64,000 nt of DNA from Streptomyces sp. NBC_00190 (lineage in GTDB: Bacteria > Actinomycetota > Actinomycetes > Streptomycetales > Streptomycetaceae): positions 6,510,001-6,574,000 of the forward strand of contig NZ_CP108131.1 in NCBI RefSeq assembly GCF_036203305.1, given 5' to 3'. Positions 1-8,434 of the stretch are shown here, piece after piece; within the stretch, counting starts at the first letter, position 1, and the number at the start of each line of letters is the position of its first letter. The notes beneath the pieces were generated by a model, which saw only the letters and a list, made by a program, of their open reading frames with translations, was not told the origin of the DNA and ran no database searches. A program made the translations under genes and the position numbers.

Positions 1-603
1 ACCACGATGGCCGAGGCCCAGGAGATCCTTCGGGCTGTTGTGTACGCGCTACCGAGGCCCCTGTCCGGCCCTTCTCCCTGATGCGTCCGGCAGGCCGGCC
101 GGACCTGACGCTCAACTTCGCCTTGCTCTGCAAGGGCCTGGAGAACACCACCGGAGCCCAGCGTGAGCACCGCTTCGGCCTGCTGCTCAAGCACGCTGAA
201 GAGGAGGGCACGAACATCGAGCCGATGCAGGACCATCACCTTCCGGTTCGGCTGCCCGCCCCGCGGTGGCTTGGCGCCGGCCTCGGCTGGATCCTGATGG
301 TCAGGATCGGCATGGACTCGATCGGGGAGGCAGCGCTCCAGCGCTAGCGACCAAGTGGCTCACGTCCTGATCCCCGCGTGTACGAGCCCCGGCTCCACCG
401 TCGACCCGACGGTGGCGCTTTCTTGCGCATCCAGTGGCCAAGAACTGTGGACTCAGATGAGTCTCCACGGTTGAAAATCAGCCACCTCGAAGCACGCCTG
501 GAGGTACGGCCGAGATGACTAGCGAGCGCATTTTCTGAGACTCCCTCAGCTGGTCAGTCAGGGTGTGTCAGACTGCAATCCGCATATCTTCAGGGGAGGA
601 AGA
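1..603. other. leader region left of the defence-like cassette, no confident gene
   Basis: There is one open frame on the plus strand at 81-347 (88 codons). Its translation has no recognisable domain and no good ribosome binding site, so I do not call it a gene; it may be the remnant of a gene that begins left of the window. A hairpin at 395-415 probably ends transcription from the left. The rest, 416-603, is the presumptive promoter and leader of the HerA-like gene. Confidence 0.4.
395..415. terminator. hairpin terminator
   Basis: Perfect 9-bp inverted repeat CCACCGTCG / CGACGGTGG with a 3-nt loop, followed by a short T-rich stretch. It would insulate the downstream three-gene cassette from leftward transcription. 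Confidence 0.5.
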
Positions 604-2667
604 GTGTCTGTAACGTTGTTCCCTGGCGTCGGAGCCGGTGCGCTCCTGGAGTCGACCCTGCTTGCGCAGGACCGGTCGATGCGCATCGGTGCCATCCACC
701 GCCTTGACTACAACGAAGCAATCGTCCTGACTCACGACAAGTGGAAGTTCGACGCAGGGGGCATCCCGCAATACGCGTTCCTGCTCGCCACAGCTCGCGA
801 GATCGACGGAGACTCTCGCGACGATGACGAGGTTCTGCTGCTCCGAGTTGATGGCACCGCACCCCTTGCCATGGAGTCAGATCTGCACGCCGTCCGAGAG
901 GAGGCCCTGCGGGCGGCCCTGTCGAGCAACGGTGACCCGTCCCCCTCAGTAGTGCTCGACGTTAATCTCGATCCGTTCACCAAGAATCGAGTGTCCTTCA
1001 CTGGACTCAGGTGCCGGATTCTCGGAACCTTCTACGAAGATGACGTGGACGGAAAGAAGCGTCTCGACTTTGGTGCGGACGTTGACAACTTCTACGCTAC
1101 GTCTACATACCGAGTTTTGAAGCCTGTTGGTGAAGGTCTGTCTGAGATTGCCTCTTACCTTAAGCCGTCTGATAGGGAGGTTGAGAGGGTACGCATCGGA
1201 TCGGTTCGATATTCTGCAACGCGACGTCGTGCTAAAGCGGCCAAGCAGGATGACTCTGCCGTCATGATCAATATTCATGACTTCATCGGCACCAAGACCG
1301 GTCTACTCGGCATGACACGGATGGGCAAGTCCAATACAGCAAAGATCATCATTGCGCGAACGTTTGCCGTTTCCGAACGACGTCGCGCCGCGGGCGGAAC
1401 GCCGATTGGTCAGCTAATCTTTGACCCTCAGGGCGAATATGCAAATCCGAACACGCAGGATGGCACCGAGATTGCCGCAATCGGCGAACAGCATGTGCGC
1501 ATCTTCAAGTTCGGTGCTGGGAGCACTGAGCCTCATGTGCGGCCATTGGGCATCAACTTCTTTGACCCTGCCCAGGTTGAAGCGGTGCAGGGGCTCATCG
1601 CGGATAAGCTCCGTTCAGATGGATCTGCTGGGTATATCAATGACTTCGCTGTAACTCGCTTCACAGACATCCCTAATGATTACAGCGAGACGACGCGGGC
1701 ACAGCGAGGCCGCCTGATCCTCTATGCATCTCTGGATCGTGCAGGCTTCGCCCTCCCAAGCCATAACGCAGGTACATCTCAGGCGTTCTCCGTGAAGCTT
1801 GCAATCAAAGAAGAGCTGCGCGCCGCGGTTACGGAGAAGGTGCGGAGGAACCTCTTTGCCCCAGCTGGTCGAGCTTTTGCGGTCAAGGGGCAGGATATTC
1901 GTCCGCTCGTGGATGCAATCATCGAACTGCGGAATGCGGGCAACGTCGAGGCCCAGAAGTTCTGCGATGACGTGCGCTGGACATCTACCGAACCAATCTA
2001 TACCGGCCAAACTGGACAGTCCGGAAATGTGCGCGGATGGCGTAATCTTCTCGACCTCAAGGAATTCCACAATGAGGCGACGGACCAAGATCCGTCGGAG
2101 GAAATCTATCGCCACTTGACTGATGGTCGCATTGTAATTGTCGACCTTCATGTCGGATCGCCGCCCATCATTAAGGCCCTCTCCGAGAGCATCACTCGGC
2201 GTCTACTCGCCAAGCAGACGCTAGTTTTCACTTCAGGAGAGGAACCTCCCTCCATTCAGGTGATGCTCGAGGAGGCCCATAACCTCTTCTCCTCGGACAA
2301 GTATAAAGATGACGGCGACATCTGGGTAAAGCTGGCAAAGGAAGCGGCCAAGCTCAATATTGGAATGACCTACGCCACCCAAGAAGTGTCAGGGGTCGCT
2401 CACCAGGTGAAGGCAAATACGGCGAACTGGGTGGTCGCGCACCTCAACAACACCAAAGAAGTGCAGGAACTCTCAAGGTTCTACGACTTCGCGGCCTTCG
2501 CTTCGGCGATCATCACGGCTGAGGATAGAGGGTACGTGCGCCTAAAGACGCTCTCGTCGCCTTTCATCGTGCCCGTGCAGATCGATAGGTACGACCTCGA
2601 TCTCGTGAACGAAGCCAGGGCCGCTGCCGGCGATCCCGCCCTCATCCCCTCTCCTCGGAAGGCGTAA
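604..2667 (+). CDS. HerA/DUF87-type hexameric ATPase
   Basis: P-loop ATPase of the HerA/FtsK superfamily, predicted to be a DNA-translocating motor. The N-terminal ~210 residues look like the beta-rich HAS-barrel region. Walker A GMTRMGKS is near residues 236-243, and a Walker B-like strand ending in MLEEAHNLF is near residue 555. The length of 687 aa is on the long side for HerA. I chose GTG 604 because GGGGAGGA lies just before it; an in-frame GTG at 565 would add 13 residues but lacks such a site. It is followed after 7 nt by a NurA-type nuclease gene, the classical HerA partner, and then by an adenine methyltransferase. In archaea and Thermus, HerA-NurA resects DNA ends; several bacterial HerA proteins pair with effectors in phage defence (SIR2-HerA, DUF4297-HerA). 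A defence role here is inference. Confidence 0.85.
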   Translation: MSVTLFPGVGAGALLESTLLAQDRSMRIGAIHRLDYNEAIVLTHDKWKFDAGGIPQYAFLLATAREIDGDSRDDDEVLLLRVDGTAPLAMESDLHAVREEALRAALSSNGDPSPSVVLDVNLDPFTKNRVSFTGLRCRILGTFYEDDVDGKKRLDFGADVDNFYATSTYRVLKPVGEGLSEIASYLKPSDREVERVRIGSVRYSATRRRAKAAKQDDSAVMINIHDFIGTKTGLLGMTRMGKSNTAKIIIARTFAVSERRRAAGGTPIGQLIFDPQGEYANPNTQDGTEIAAIGEQHVRIFKFGAGSTEPHVRPLGINFFDPAQVEAVQGLIADKLRSDGSAGYINDFAVTRFTDIPNDYSETTRAQRGRLILYASLDRAGFALPSHNAGTSQAFSVKLAIKEELRAAVTEKVRRNLFAPAGRAFAVKGQDIRPLVDAIIELRNAGNVEAQKFCDDVRWTSTEPIYTGQTGQSGNVRGWRNLLDLKEFHNEATDQDPSEEIYRHLTDGRIVIVDLHVGSPPIIKALSESITRRLLAKQTLVFTSGEEPPSIQVMLEEAHNLFSSDKYKDDGDIWVKLAKEAAKLNIGMTYATQEVSGVAHQVKANTANWVVAHLNNTKEVQELSRFYDFAAFASAIITAEDRGYVRLKTLSSPFIVPVQIDRYDLDLVNEARAAAGDPALIPSPRKA

Positions 2668-2674
2668 GGGTCGC

Positions 2675-4072
2675 ATGCCATACGAGACGGTTAATGGGTC
2701 TTTTGAGCGGGCTTCCCGAGTTGGGCACAGCAATGCTGCAATGCGAGCTTTGGCTGACAATTCGAACTTCTACGTCCCTGCCGAGAGCATCGGGGACTTG
2801 GAATGGCTGAAGCCCAAAATCAAGAGGGTCGAGCAGTTCTCCGGAGCTGCTAAGGGTGGGCATCTCTCGTCGGCCATAGCAATCGACGGCTCGCGTATGA
2901 GCGAGCGCATCCGAGATGGTCTACCTTCGGTAGTGTATGGCTACGCTCAGGCGGCTGCGGCGTACGTGGATCTAGGCGCCATGGAATTTCAGAGGGCTGA
3001 AAGGTTCGTCGACCCGGTAGCTATCGAGTCGGCGGTAAACACCGCACTGGTTTCGCTCGATCTACCCGTTGCTGGGGCGTACACGCGGCCTAGCATCGGA
3101 ATAGCCACCTCTTGGCGCGAGAACCTCGATCGGATATTTCGGACGAAAAAAGTCGAGGTGAATAGGCTCGATCAGACCCTCTTAGACCTACTCATGCTCG
3201 TCCATGGCACCCCTGGTCGACCTGCTAGGGGCGTCCCGGTCAATTGCCCGGCCGACGACTGCGACGCTCAGGACGTGCTGATCTCGACGCAAGGCGGCGT
3301 CTGCCCAATTTGCGAGCAGGTGCTGTACCCCACGGATGTCCTGCGCATCCACGAGGAGGTGATGGAGGAGGGAACGAACGAATCCGCCCTCGGTCGCCTG
3401 ATGTCTGTCGTTGAACTCCTCGTGCTAGTGGGACTCACCAGCCTGCTCTGGGAGCAATCACGAGACGACCTTCTGTGTTCCACTCTATTCATTGTGGATG
3501 GTCCGCTGGCTATGTATGGCCCGCCGGCCAAGCTTCGTGGTCGAGCCCAGGAGTACTTCCAGGCGATGGCTGCAACCACCCCCGGTGACGGGCCGTACCT
3601 GTGCGGCTTGGAAAAGACCGGAGCAATGGTCGACTATGCTCAGCAGTTGGCGCGCCATGAGGTCCTACAGCCCGGCGACCTCCTTGTCTGTGACGAGGAG
3701 GTCGTTAAAGTGGTGACTAACACCGCAAATGCATCCTCATACGGCAAGGAGACCTACTGGGGGCGTAAGTTTATCTACCGAGCCAAAGATGGGCGCATTG
3801 TTGTGCCGACTGTTATGCCAGTGACAGGTGCTGCGTACGATGCTCGAGGTGGCCAGGCCGGCCCGCAGGGGTATCCGACCTTGCCGGCGATCCTTGACGT
3901 GATCGACCGAACCGGATCATCCATGTACAAGGATGGCATCATCCCTGTCGCAGTGGCACATGGCAAGGCGGCGTTCCCCATCGGTGTCGGCACAGATGTA
4001 CTCCGGCTGGTTGCGGAACATAAACTGGGCCTTGGGGCATCTACTCGGGGGACGCAGGTCAGTGGGATATAG
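2675..4072 (+). CDS. NurA-type nuclease
   Basis: 465-aa protein with the NurA signature: a first acidic strand AIAIDGSR near residues 67-74 (catalytic Asp about D71), a second acidic strand FIVDGPLAMYG near residue 272, and a late ...LEKTG... segment. NurA enzymes are Mn-dependent nucleases that work with HerA in DNA end resection. An insertion near residues 190-225 contains two Cys pairs (CPADDC and CPIC), a probable zinc ribbon not expected in a minimal NurA domain. It is in the same operon as the HerA-like ATPase (7-nt gap) and is followed 12 nt later by a methyltransferase gene, so the three are probably co-translated. Family assignment rests on these motifs and the genomic pairing; the biological target is unknown. 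Confidence 0.75.
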   Translation: MPYETVNGSFERASRVGHSNAAMRALADNSNFYVPAESIGDLEWLKPKIKRVEQFSGAAKGGHLSSAIAIDGSRMSERIRDGLPSVVYGYAQAAAAYVDLGAMEFQRAERFVDPVAIESAVNTALVSLDLPVAGAYTRPSIGIATSWRENLDRIFRTKKVEVNRLDQTLLDLLMLVHGTPGRPARGVPVNCPADDCDAQDVLISTQGGVCPICEQVLYPTDVLRIHEEVMEEGTNESALGRLMSVVELLVLVGLTSLLWEQSRDDLLCSTLFIVDGPLAMYGPPAKLRGRAQEYFQAMAATTPGDGPYLCGLEKTGAMVDYAQQLARHEVLQPGDLLVCDEEVVKVVTNTANASSYGKETYWGRKFIYRAKDGRIVVPTVMPVTGAAYDARGGQAGPQGYPTLPAILDVIDRTGSSMYKDGIIPVAVAHGKAAFPIGVGTDVLRLVAEHKLGLGASTRGTQVSGI

Positions 4073-4084
4073 CGGGAGGGCTGG

Positions 4085-5335
4085 ATGAGTTCGGACAGTT
4101 TGCCAGGAGTGGTTACTGCCTGGTCGACGAGGCATGTCCAGCCCCCGCACGTCCCCAGCCGCCTAGCAGCTATTCCCAATGCTCCACGGAGCATTGGGAA
4201 TCCAATGAGGGCTGGATTGCGGGTTGAAGATGTAGATCACCCTTTGGCGCAGGGGAGGTATCAGACCCCGCTCAGGTACCCTGGCGCAAAGACAGGCCTT
4301 TCTAGCCTGATTGGTAATCTCATCGAATCGGCGAAGACTTCATCTCAGATTCGAAAAGTTGACCTTCTTGTTGAGCCATTCGCCGGGGGTGCCTCCACAT
4401 CCCTGCGACTGGTCGGAGCCGGGATCGTCAATCGAATTTTGCTAGCAGATGCGGACCCCTTGGTCGCTGCGTTTTGGCAAGTGGCTGCTGCGGATACAGA
4501 GAACTTCGTCGGCCGGATGGCAGAAGAGCACGCTCTATATATCAGCCCTGGTGGATCGACTGCACTCGATCGCTGGGATTACTGGCGGGCCTGGACGCCT
4601 GCTGCTGGAATGTCGGAATCGACCGCGCGTTTCGAAACCGCAGTTAAGTGCCTCTTTCTCAATCGGACTACCTTCTCGGGTATCCTCCATGGCAGTGCCG
4701 GCCCGATTGGCGGACGGAAGCAAGAATCCCAGTACGGGATAGGTTGCCGATTTAATGTAGAGCCTCTGTCTGAGCGCATTCGTTACGTAGGTCACTTGTA
4801 CGACACGAACCGCCTCGTGGATGTCTGGTGCAAGGACTGGAAAGATACGCTGGCTGACGTACCAGAATGGTATGCCGACCTGATTCCTGATCAGGTGGTT
4901 GCGTATCTGGATCCTCCGTATATCGAGAAATCCGAAAAGCTCTATCAGAGGTCATTTTATTCGCAGGTGAATAATTCGATGTCACCTGTGGATGATTTGA
5001 ACTGGTCGGACCGTTTCCCTCATTACCGCCTGGCTGAATATCTGCGAAATAGGATGCAATTTCGCTGGGTTCTTTCTTATGACGCCAAGCCGCAGCTCCT
5101 CTCGAACCCCTGGCTATATGCTGGCGACAGGATGACTCCCGGCGCGACGGAGAAGGAGGTCCTGGGTGTCAAAGAGTGGAGGATCTCAAAGAGGCTTGTC
5201 TCTCTCCGGTACACGGCTTCAGCCCGTCAAGGGCGTGGTGCTGCAGATGAATTGTTGGTCACTACCCTTCCGCCCTCGACAGTTCCGCAAGACGGCGACT
5301 TTCGGCCCGTCGGCGAAATGTTGCCAAGTGAGTAG
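4085..5335 (+). CDS. D12-class (Dam-like) DNA adenine N6-methyltransferase
   Basis: Class alpha/D12 adenine methyltransferase. The N-terminal motif RYPGAK is at about residue 64, the AdoMet motif EPFAGGAS at 97-104 and the catalytic DPPY at about 276-279. The expected product is N6-methyladenine in a short target that cannot be read from sequence. Start ATG 4085 has a strong GGGAGGG 4 nt upstream. However, the first ~60 residues are unlike the family and contain a perfect palindrome (4172-4201), and an in-frame ATG at 4205 would give a 376-aa protein beginning just before the conserved domain. It is the third gene of the HerA-NurA cassette and plausibly marks self DNA so that the motor-nuclease pair spares it (inference). 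A hairpin terminator follows. Confidence 0.85.
   Translation: MSSDSLPGVVTAWSTRHVQPPHVPSRLAAIPNAPRSIGNPMRAGLRVEDVDHPLAQGRYQTPLRYPGAKTGLSSLIGNLIESAKTSSQIRKVDLLVEPFAGGASTSLRLVGAGIVNRILLADADPLVAAFWQVAAADTENFVGRMAEEHALYISPGGSTALDRWDYWRAWTPAAGMSESTARFETAVKCLFLNRTTFSGILHGSAGPIGGRKQESQYGIGCRFNVEPLSERIRYVGHLYDTNRLVDVWCKDWKDTLADVPEWYADLIPDQVVAYLDPPYIEKSEKLYQRSFYSQVNNSMSPVDDLNWSDRFPHYRLAEYLRNRMQFRWVLSYDAKPQLLSNPWLYAGDRMTPGATEKEVLGVKEWRISKRLVSLRYTASARQGRGAADELLVTTLPPSTVPQDGDFRPVGEMLPSE
4172..4201. repeat. perfect 30-bp palindrome inside the methyltransferase 5' end
   Basis: Arms ATTCCCAATGCTCC and GGAGCATTGGGAAT are 14 bp each, perfectly complementary, with AC at the centre. It lies in frame within the start of the methyltransferase gene, 3 bp before the alternative ATG at 4205. 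The 8-mer GAGCATTG in its right arm recurs in another perfect palindrome at 21002-21038 and in the repeat at 18688-18733. It may be a translational or protein-binding control element, or an inserted palindromic unit. Confidence 0.8.
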
Positions 5336-5363
5336 ACGGCTGAAGAAGAGGTAACTGGGCTGT

Positions 5364-5398
5364 CGCCCCGACGCCACGCCAGTGTGACGTCGGGGGCG
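5364..5398 (+). terminator. hairpin terminator after methyltransferase
   Basis: CGCCCCGACG pairs with CGTCGGGGGCG around a loop of about 14 nt, 29 bp after the methyltransferase stop. It ends the HerA-NurA-methyltransferase operon. Confidence 0.5.
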
Positions 5399-5446
5399 GC
5401 AGTAGCGGTGTGAGCCAGATCGAGAGTCCAGGCTCTCGGTGGTCGG

Positions 5447-5797
5447 TTACGACTGCAGGGCTTCGTTGCGGCCGCGGTGGCGACCACGACGCCGTCGTGA
5501 TGTCGCATCGGCGTGGTTCAGCCGATCAGGCTCAGCTTCGGGTGGTCTATCTGCGCAGAGCACCGATTGCCACACGCGCTCGTGGAGTTCGGTGATGCAG
5601 GGGCTGCGCGCGAACATCGGGGCCTGTATGCCTGCCACGCTCACCGGTCCTATCCATAAGACGCGGGTCCAGCGTTGCCCGCAGTACAGCCAACAGAAGC
5701 CGTCGATCCATGGGTTCCCGTCATCGGTCTGGGCGGGCGCGGGCAGACCGTTGCTGGCGAACGAGGCCATCCCAGGAATCACCATGCGGTCAAACAT
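5447..5797 (-). CDS. small hypothetical protein
   Basis: 116-aa reading frame, the only protein-like frame in the 530-bp gap between the methyltransferase and serine hydrolase genes. It is rich in Trp and Cys in the middle (GFCWLYCGQ near residues 33-41, a further Cys near 67) and has an Arg-rich tail, so it could be a small metal-binding protein. No Shine-Dalgarno is obvious before ATG 5797. I do not recognise the family. It lies downstream of the serine hydrolase gene on the same strand. Confidence 0.4.
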   Translation of the reverse strand: MFDRMVIPGMASFASNGLPAPAQTDDGNPWIDGFCWLYCGQRWTRVLWIGPVSVAGIQAPMFARSPCITELHERVWQSVLCADRPPEAEPDRLNHADATSRRRRGRHRGRNEALQS

Positions 5798-5868
5798 CGG
5801 GAGTCTGTCCAGTTCGATCTTCTGCTAGCCGGTGAGGCGAGGACGGGAAGCGGTCTCGTGGCGGATGG

Positions 5869-7164
5869 CTACTGGCGGATGTACGCGAGCCCTGGGGCAC
5901 GGTCGAGGTCGAGGGTGAAGCGGTCAACCTGATCCATGCTGCTGGGGATGGTGAGGGTGTAGCCATTGCCGACGTGGACGCCCGGTCCTGTCGGGGTGAG
6001 CTGGTCCCTTGTCCCTCGGCGCCACAGGTGGAGGGCGCCGGCGCTGCTGGTGAGCTGCAGGCTGCCGAGGGCTTGGTCGCATGTGAAGGTGCCGATCTCT
6101 GTGTGCCGGTCGCGGTCGTCGAGTATGGGCTGGGTTCGTACGACAGTGCCCGGGATTCGCTCCAGGGTCGCGGCGCGGAGGAGGACTTCCTTGGGGGGCA
6201 GCATCGGCTGCTCGTGGAGGTCCCGGAGGATGGCGGCGGTGACGCGGTCGGTTGAGAGCCCGGCGTTGTTGGACAGGGCGATCACGCGTAGCCCTGATGC
6301 TTCCACGTGGGCAGCGGCGGAGAACCCCTGTTCGTGGCCGTAGTGGAAGACGGCAGTGCGGCCGGGGCGGGCGTCGGCGTAGAGCCCGGGGCCGTAGAGA
6401 TAGGGCTCGTGGTCGCTGGGCTCGTAGTCGACAGCTTCCTGCCAGGGGAGCTGGTGGGGGTGCTGCCAGTGCTGGTGGAGGTGGGTGAGCCAGCGGTCGA
6501 GGTCGCCGACTGTGGTCCATAGGGTGCCGGGTCCGGGCAGGGTGACCGGCGTTTCCGTGTGCTGCCACCCGTGTTGGGTGGCCTGGTAGGCGGATGCGGC
6601 TCCGGGGATGACCTGGCGGGGGTCCGTCTTGAAGCGGGTGGAGTGCATGCCGAGCGGGCCGAGAACGCGGTGCCGGACGAGGTCGGGCAGTGTGGTTCGG
6701 TGGACCGTTTCGAGGATCTCTGCCAGGAGGAGGTAGTTGGTGTTGCTGTAGAGGAAGCGGTCTTTGGGGACGGCGCGCTGATCCTGCCGGTAGGCGAGGG
6801 TTCGCAAGTCGTCGGCCGTGTAGTGGTCGAGGTCCCGGAAGCCGGCGAGGGAGAGCAGGGACTCGGCGTCGCGTATGCCCGACCGGTGGGTGACCAGGTC
6901 CGCGACGGTGACATCGCTGATCTTGAGTCGGGGCAGCAGGTCAGCGGCCCGCTGGCCCAGCTGCAGCAGGTTGTCACTCGCGGAGAGCAGGATCAGGTGG
7001 GCGGTGATCTGCTTCGCGACGGAACCGACGTTGAAGATGGTGTCCGGTCCGATGGGCAGTCCGTGTTCGAGGCTGGCCAGACCGGTGTGTAGAAGAGCGG
7101 GCTCTTCGCCCGGCTGGTGGACCAGCAGGGACAGGCCGGGCTCCTCGTCGCGGGCCGCGTTCAC
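5869..7164 (-). CDS. serine hydrolase of the beta-lactamase/DD-peptidase fold
   Basis: 431-aa class C beta-lactamase-like serine hydrolase. It has the nucleophile motif SVAK at about 48-51 (SxxK), YSN at about 139-141 (YxN), and GHEQG near 276-280 in the place of the HxG/KTG motif. No signal peptide is seen, so it is probably cytoplasmic, unlike penicillin-binding proteins. GTG 7164 is chosen because it overlaps the stop of the upstream HExxH gene (GTGA), giving translational coupling. As the last gene of the putative RiPP operon it might cut the leader from the modified peptide or act as an esterase/amidase on it; that is inferred from position only. Confidence 0.75.
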   Translation of the reverse strand: MNAARDEEPGLSLLVHQPGEEPALLHTGLASLEHGLPIGPDTIFNVGSVAKQITAHLILLSASDNLLQLGQRAADLLPRLKISDVTVADLVTHRSGIRDAESLLSLAGFRDLDHYTADDLRTLAYRQDQRAVPKDRFLYSNTNYLLLAEILETVHRTTLPDLVRHRVLGPLGMHSTRFKTDPRQVIPGAASAYQATQHGWQHTETPVTLPGPGTLWTTVGDLDRWLTHLHQHWQHPHQLPWQEAVDYEPSDHEPYLYGPGLYADARPGRTAVFHYGHEQGFSAAAHVEASGLRVIALSNNAGLSTDRVTAAILRDLHEQPMLPPKEVLLRAATLERIPGTVVRTQPILDDRDRHTEIGTFTCDQALGSLQLTSSAGALHLWRRGTRDQLTPTGPGVHVGNGYTLTIPSSMDQVDRFTLDLDRAPGLAYIRQ

Positions 7165-8072
7165 AGGGCGAGGGCCTGGTGGTGGGCGGCAGCGAGGCGA
7201 TCGCGGAGATCGTCGTTGCTGATCAGCTCCAGCGCGCGGGCATGATCGGGCGCGGTTCCGGCGAGGAGGCTTCGCTGCTGGTCGAGGTAGGCAGTCAGGA
7301 ACCGGTGCAAGTCTCCCGTGGCGCTGTTCAGTGCGTGGGCGGTGAACAGCATGGTGAGCGGGAACGCCCAGCAGGCGTGGAGGAAGCCGAACGCTGGCCG
7401 CATCGTCTGCTTCCACGGGGAGTGGAAGTGCGCAGCGTCGCTGATCTTGCATCCCGTTGCCGCGAGAGCGTCGTTCAGCCAGTTGTGCCCGGCCTCGTGG
7501 ATCAGGTCGCGGGCCAGGACTACCGGGTCGTCGACGTGGTCCATGAAGACCGTGCCCGGCAGGCGGCTGATGGTCCAGCTGTCGAGGGTCTCGCCGAGGT
7601 TCTTCGTCCGCAGCAGGCACAGGACGACGGCGTGCGCGGCAAGCAGATCACCGAAGCCCGCTCGTGCGGCGCTGGCGTAAGCGTCGGCCGCGAGGCTGCG
7701 CAGGTGGGGCTGGGCGGGCTCGGTACCGGGGCCGAGGACGTAATAGGGGGTCTCTGAGATCGCGGATCGGGGCAGGTCGGCGAGTGTGGGCGTGACGACC
7801 ACGCGGACGCCGACCGCGGTGGGAATGGAGTCGGTGGTGGCCCCCGCGTCGGGGTGGGCGACGTACCAGTCGAAGGTCGCGGCATCGCCGGCGCGGGCGG
7901 CTGCTTCGGCTCCTTCGAGGGCGTGGTGAGCCAGGCAGTAGTCGGCCGCCGCACTGGCGCCGGGCTGAGGCGCCCGGACTCCGGGGCGGATGACCGCGTG
8001 GATGCGCTGCGTCCGCTCGAGGTGGAGACGGCCGATCGGCGGGAGGTCGAAGAGGTCGGCGAGGGTGTGCAT
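7161..8072 (-). CDS. HExxH-motif protein, putative 2-oxoglutarate-dependent peptide beta-hydroxylase
   Basis: 303-aa protein with HEAGH at 192-196, followed by HSPWKQTMRP near 217-226 and LHACWAF near 231. This arrangement matches the HExxH-motif domain family (TIGR04267), found beside radical SAM peptide-modifying systems. Some members are now described as 2OG/iron-dependent peptide beta-hydroxylases; I rely on memory for that. The substrate would be the small peptide encoded just upstream at 8178-8321. An AGGAG site precedes ATG 8072, and a strong hairpin separates it from the peptide gene. The stop overlaps the start of the serine hydrolase gene. Family call is fairly sure; the exact chemistry is inference. 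Confidence 0.75.
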   Translation of the reverse strand: MHTLADLFDLPPIGRLHLERTQRIHAVIRPGVRAPQPGASAAADYCLAHHALEGAEAAARAGDAATFDWYVAHPDAGATTDSIPTAVGVRVVVTPTLADLPRSAISETPYYVLGPGTEPAQPHLRSLAADAYASAARAGFGDLLAAHAVVLCLLRTKNLGETLDSWTISRLPGTVFMDHVDDPVVLARDLIHEAGHNWLNDALAATGCKISDAAHFHSPWKQTMRPAFGFLHACWAFPLTMLFTAHALNSATGDLHRFLTAYLDQQRSLLAGTAPDHARALELISNDDLRDRLAAAHHQALAL

Positions 8073-8099
8073 GAGGCGGCTCTCCTGTTCGGTGGCGGG

Positions 8100-8136
8100 C
8101 CTGGGGCCGGGCCGCAGGTGGCGGCCCGGCCCCAGG
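8100..8136 (-). terminator. attenuator-like hairpin between precursor and HExxH genes
   Basis: Perfect 16-bp stem CCTGGGGCCGGGCCGC / GCGGCCCGGCCCCAGG with a 5-nt loop, without a T-tract. It sits between the stop of the 47-aa peptide gene and the start of the HExxH gene. Partial terminators just after the precursor gene are common in RiPP operons and raise precursor over enzyme levels. Confidence 0.6.
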
Positions 8137-8177
8137 TGTGTTCACCGGCGGCGCTCAGCGTGCCGGGCGGCTGTGGT

Positions 8178-8321
8178 TCAGGCGGTGGTGGTCGCCGCCT
8201 TGGCCGCCGGCCAGCCCTCGGCCGAGACGCTGGAGGTGTGGGCGGTGGTACGGACGGTCTCGTCCTCGCCGCGCAGGTCCTCGACGTTGGCGAGGAATTC
8301 GGCGATGCGGTCCTGGTTCAT
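8178..8321 (-). CDS. candidate RiPP precursor peptide
   Basis: 47-aa peptide starting MNQDRIAEFLANVEDL and ending WPAAKAATTTA, with AAAGGCGGA before ATG 8321. The acidic, amphipathic N-terminal ~20 residues look like a leader that a modifying enzyme could bind. The C-terminal half is rich in Thr/Ser/Ala and has single His (about 28), Trp (about 37) and Lys (about 41) residues that could be modified. It lies inside a one-strand operon with radical SAM, 2OG-oxygenase-like and HExxH genes and is followed by an attenuator-like hairpin. No Cys is present, so a thioether lanthipeptide or sactipeptide is unlikely. Assignment is from position and composition. Confidence 0.65.
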   Translation of the reverse strand: MNQDRIAEFLANVEDLRGEDETVRTTAHTSSVSAEGWPAAKAATTTA

Positions 8322-8434
8322 GAGGTGTTCCGCCTTTCGGTCTCGTTGGCTTCGGCTTGTTCCGCTTGCTGTGTTGTGGCGCCCGGTACGCGGCGGTGCT
8401 CTCGCCCTGGGCATGAGGGGCTCCCTCGCGTCGA

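Noticed and set aside
7164..7620. N-terminal extension of the serine hydrolase
   Set aside because: The extra 152 codons overlap the HExxH gene in another frame and are Pro/Arg-rich; the GTGA overlap gives a clean start.
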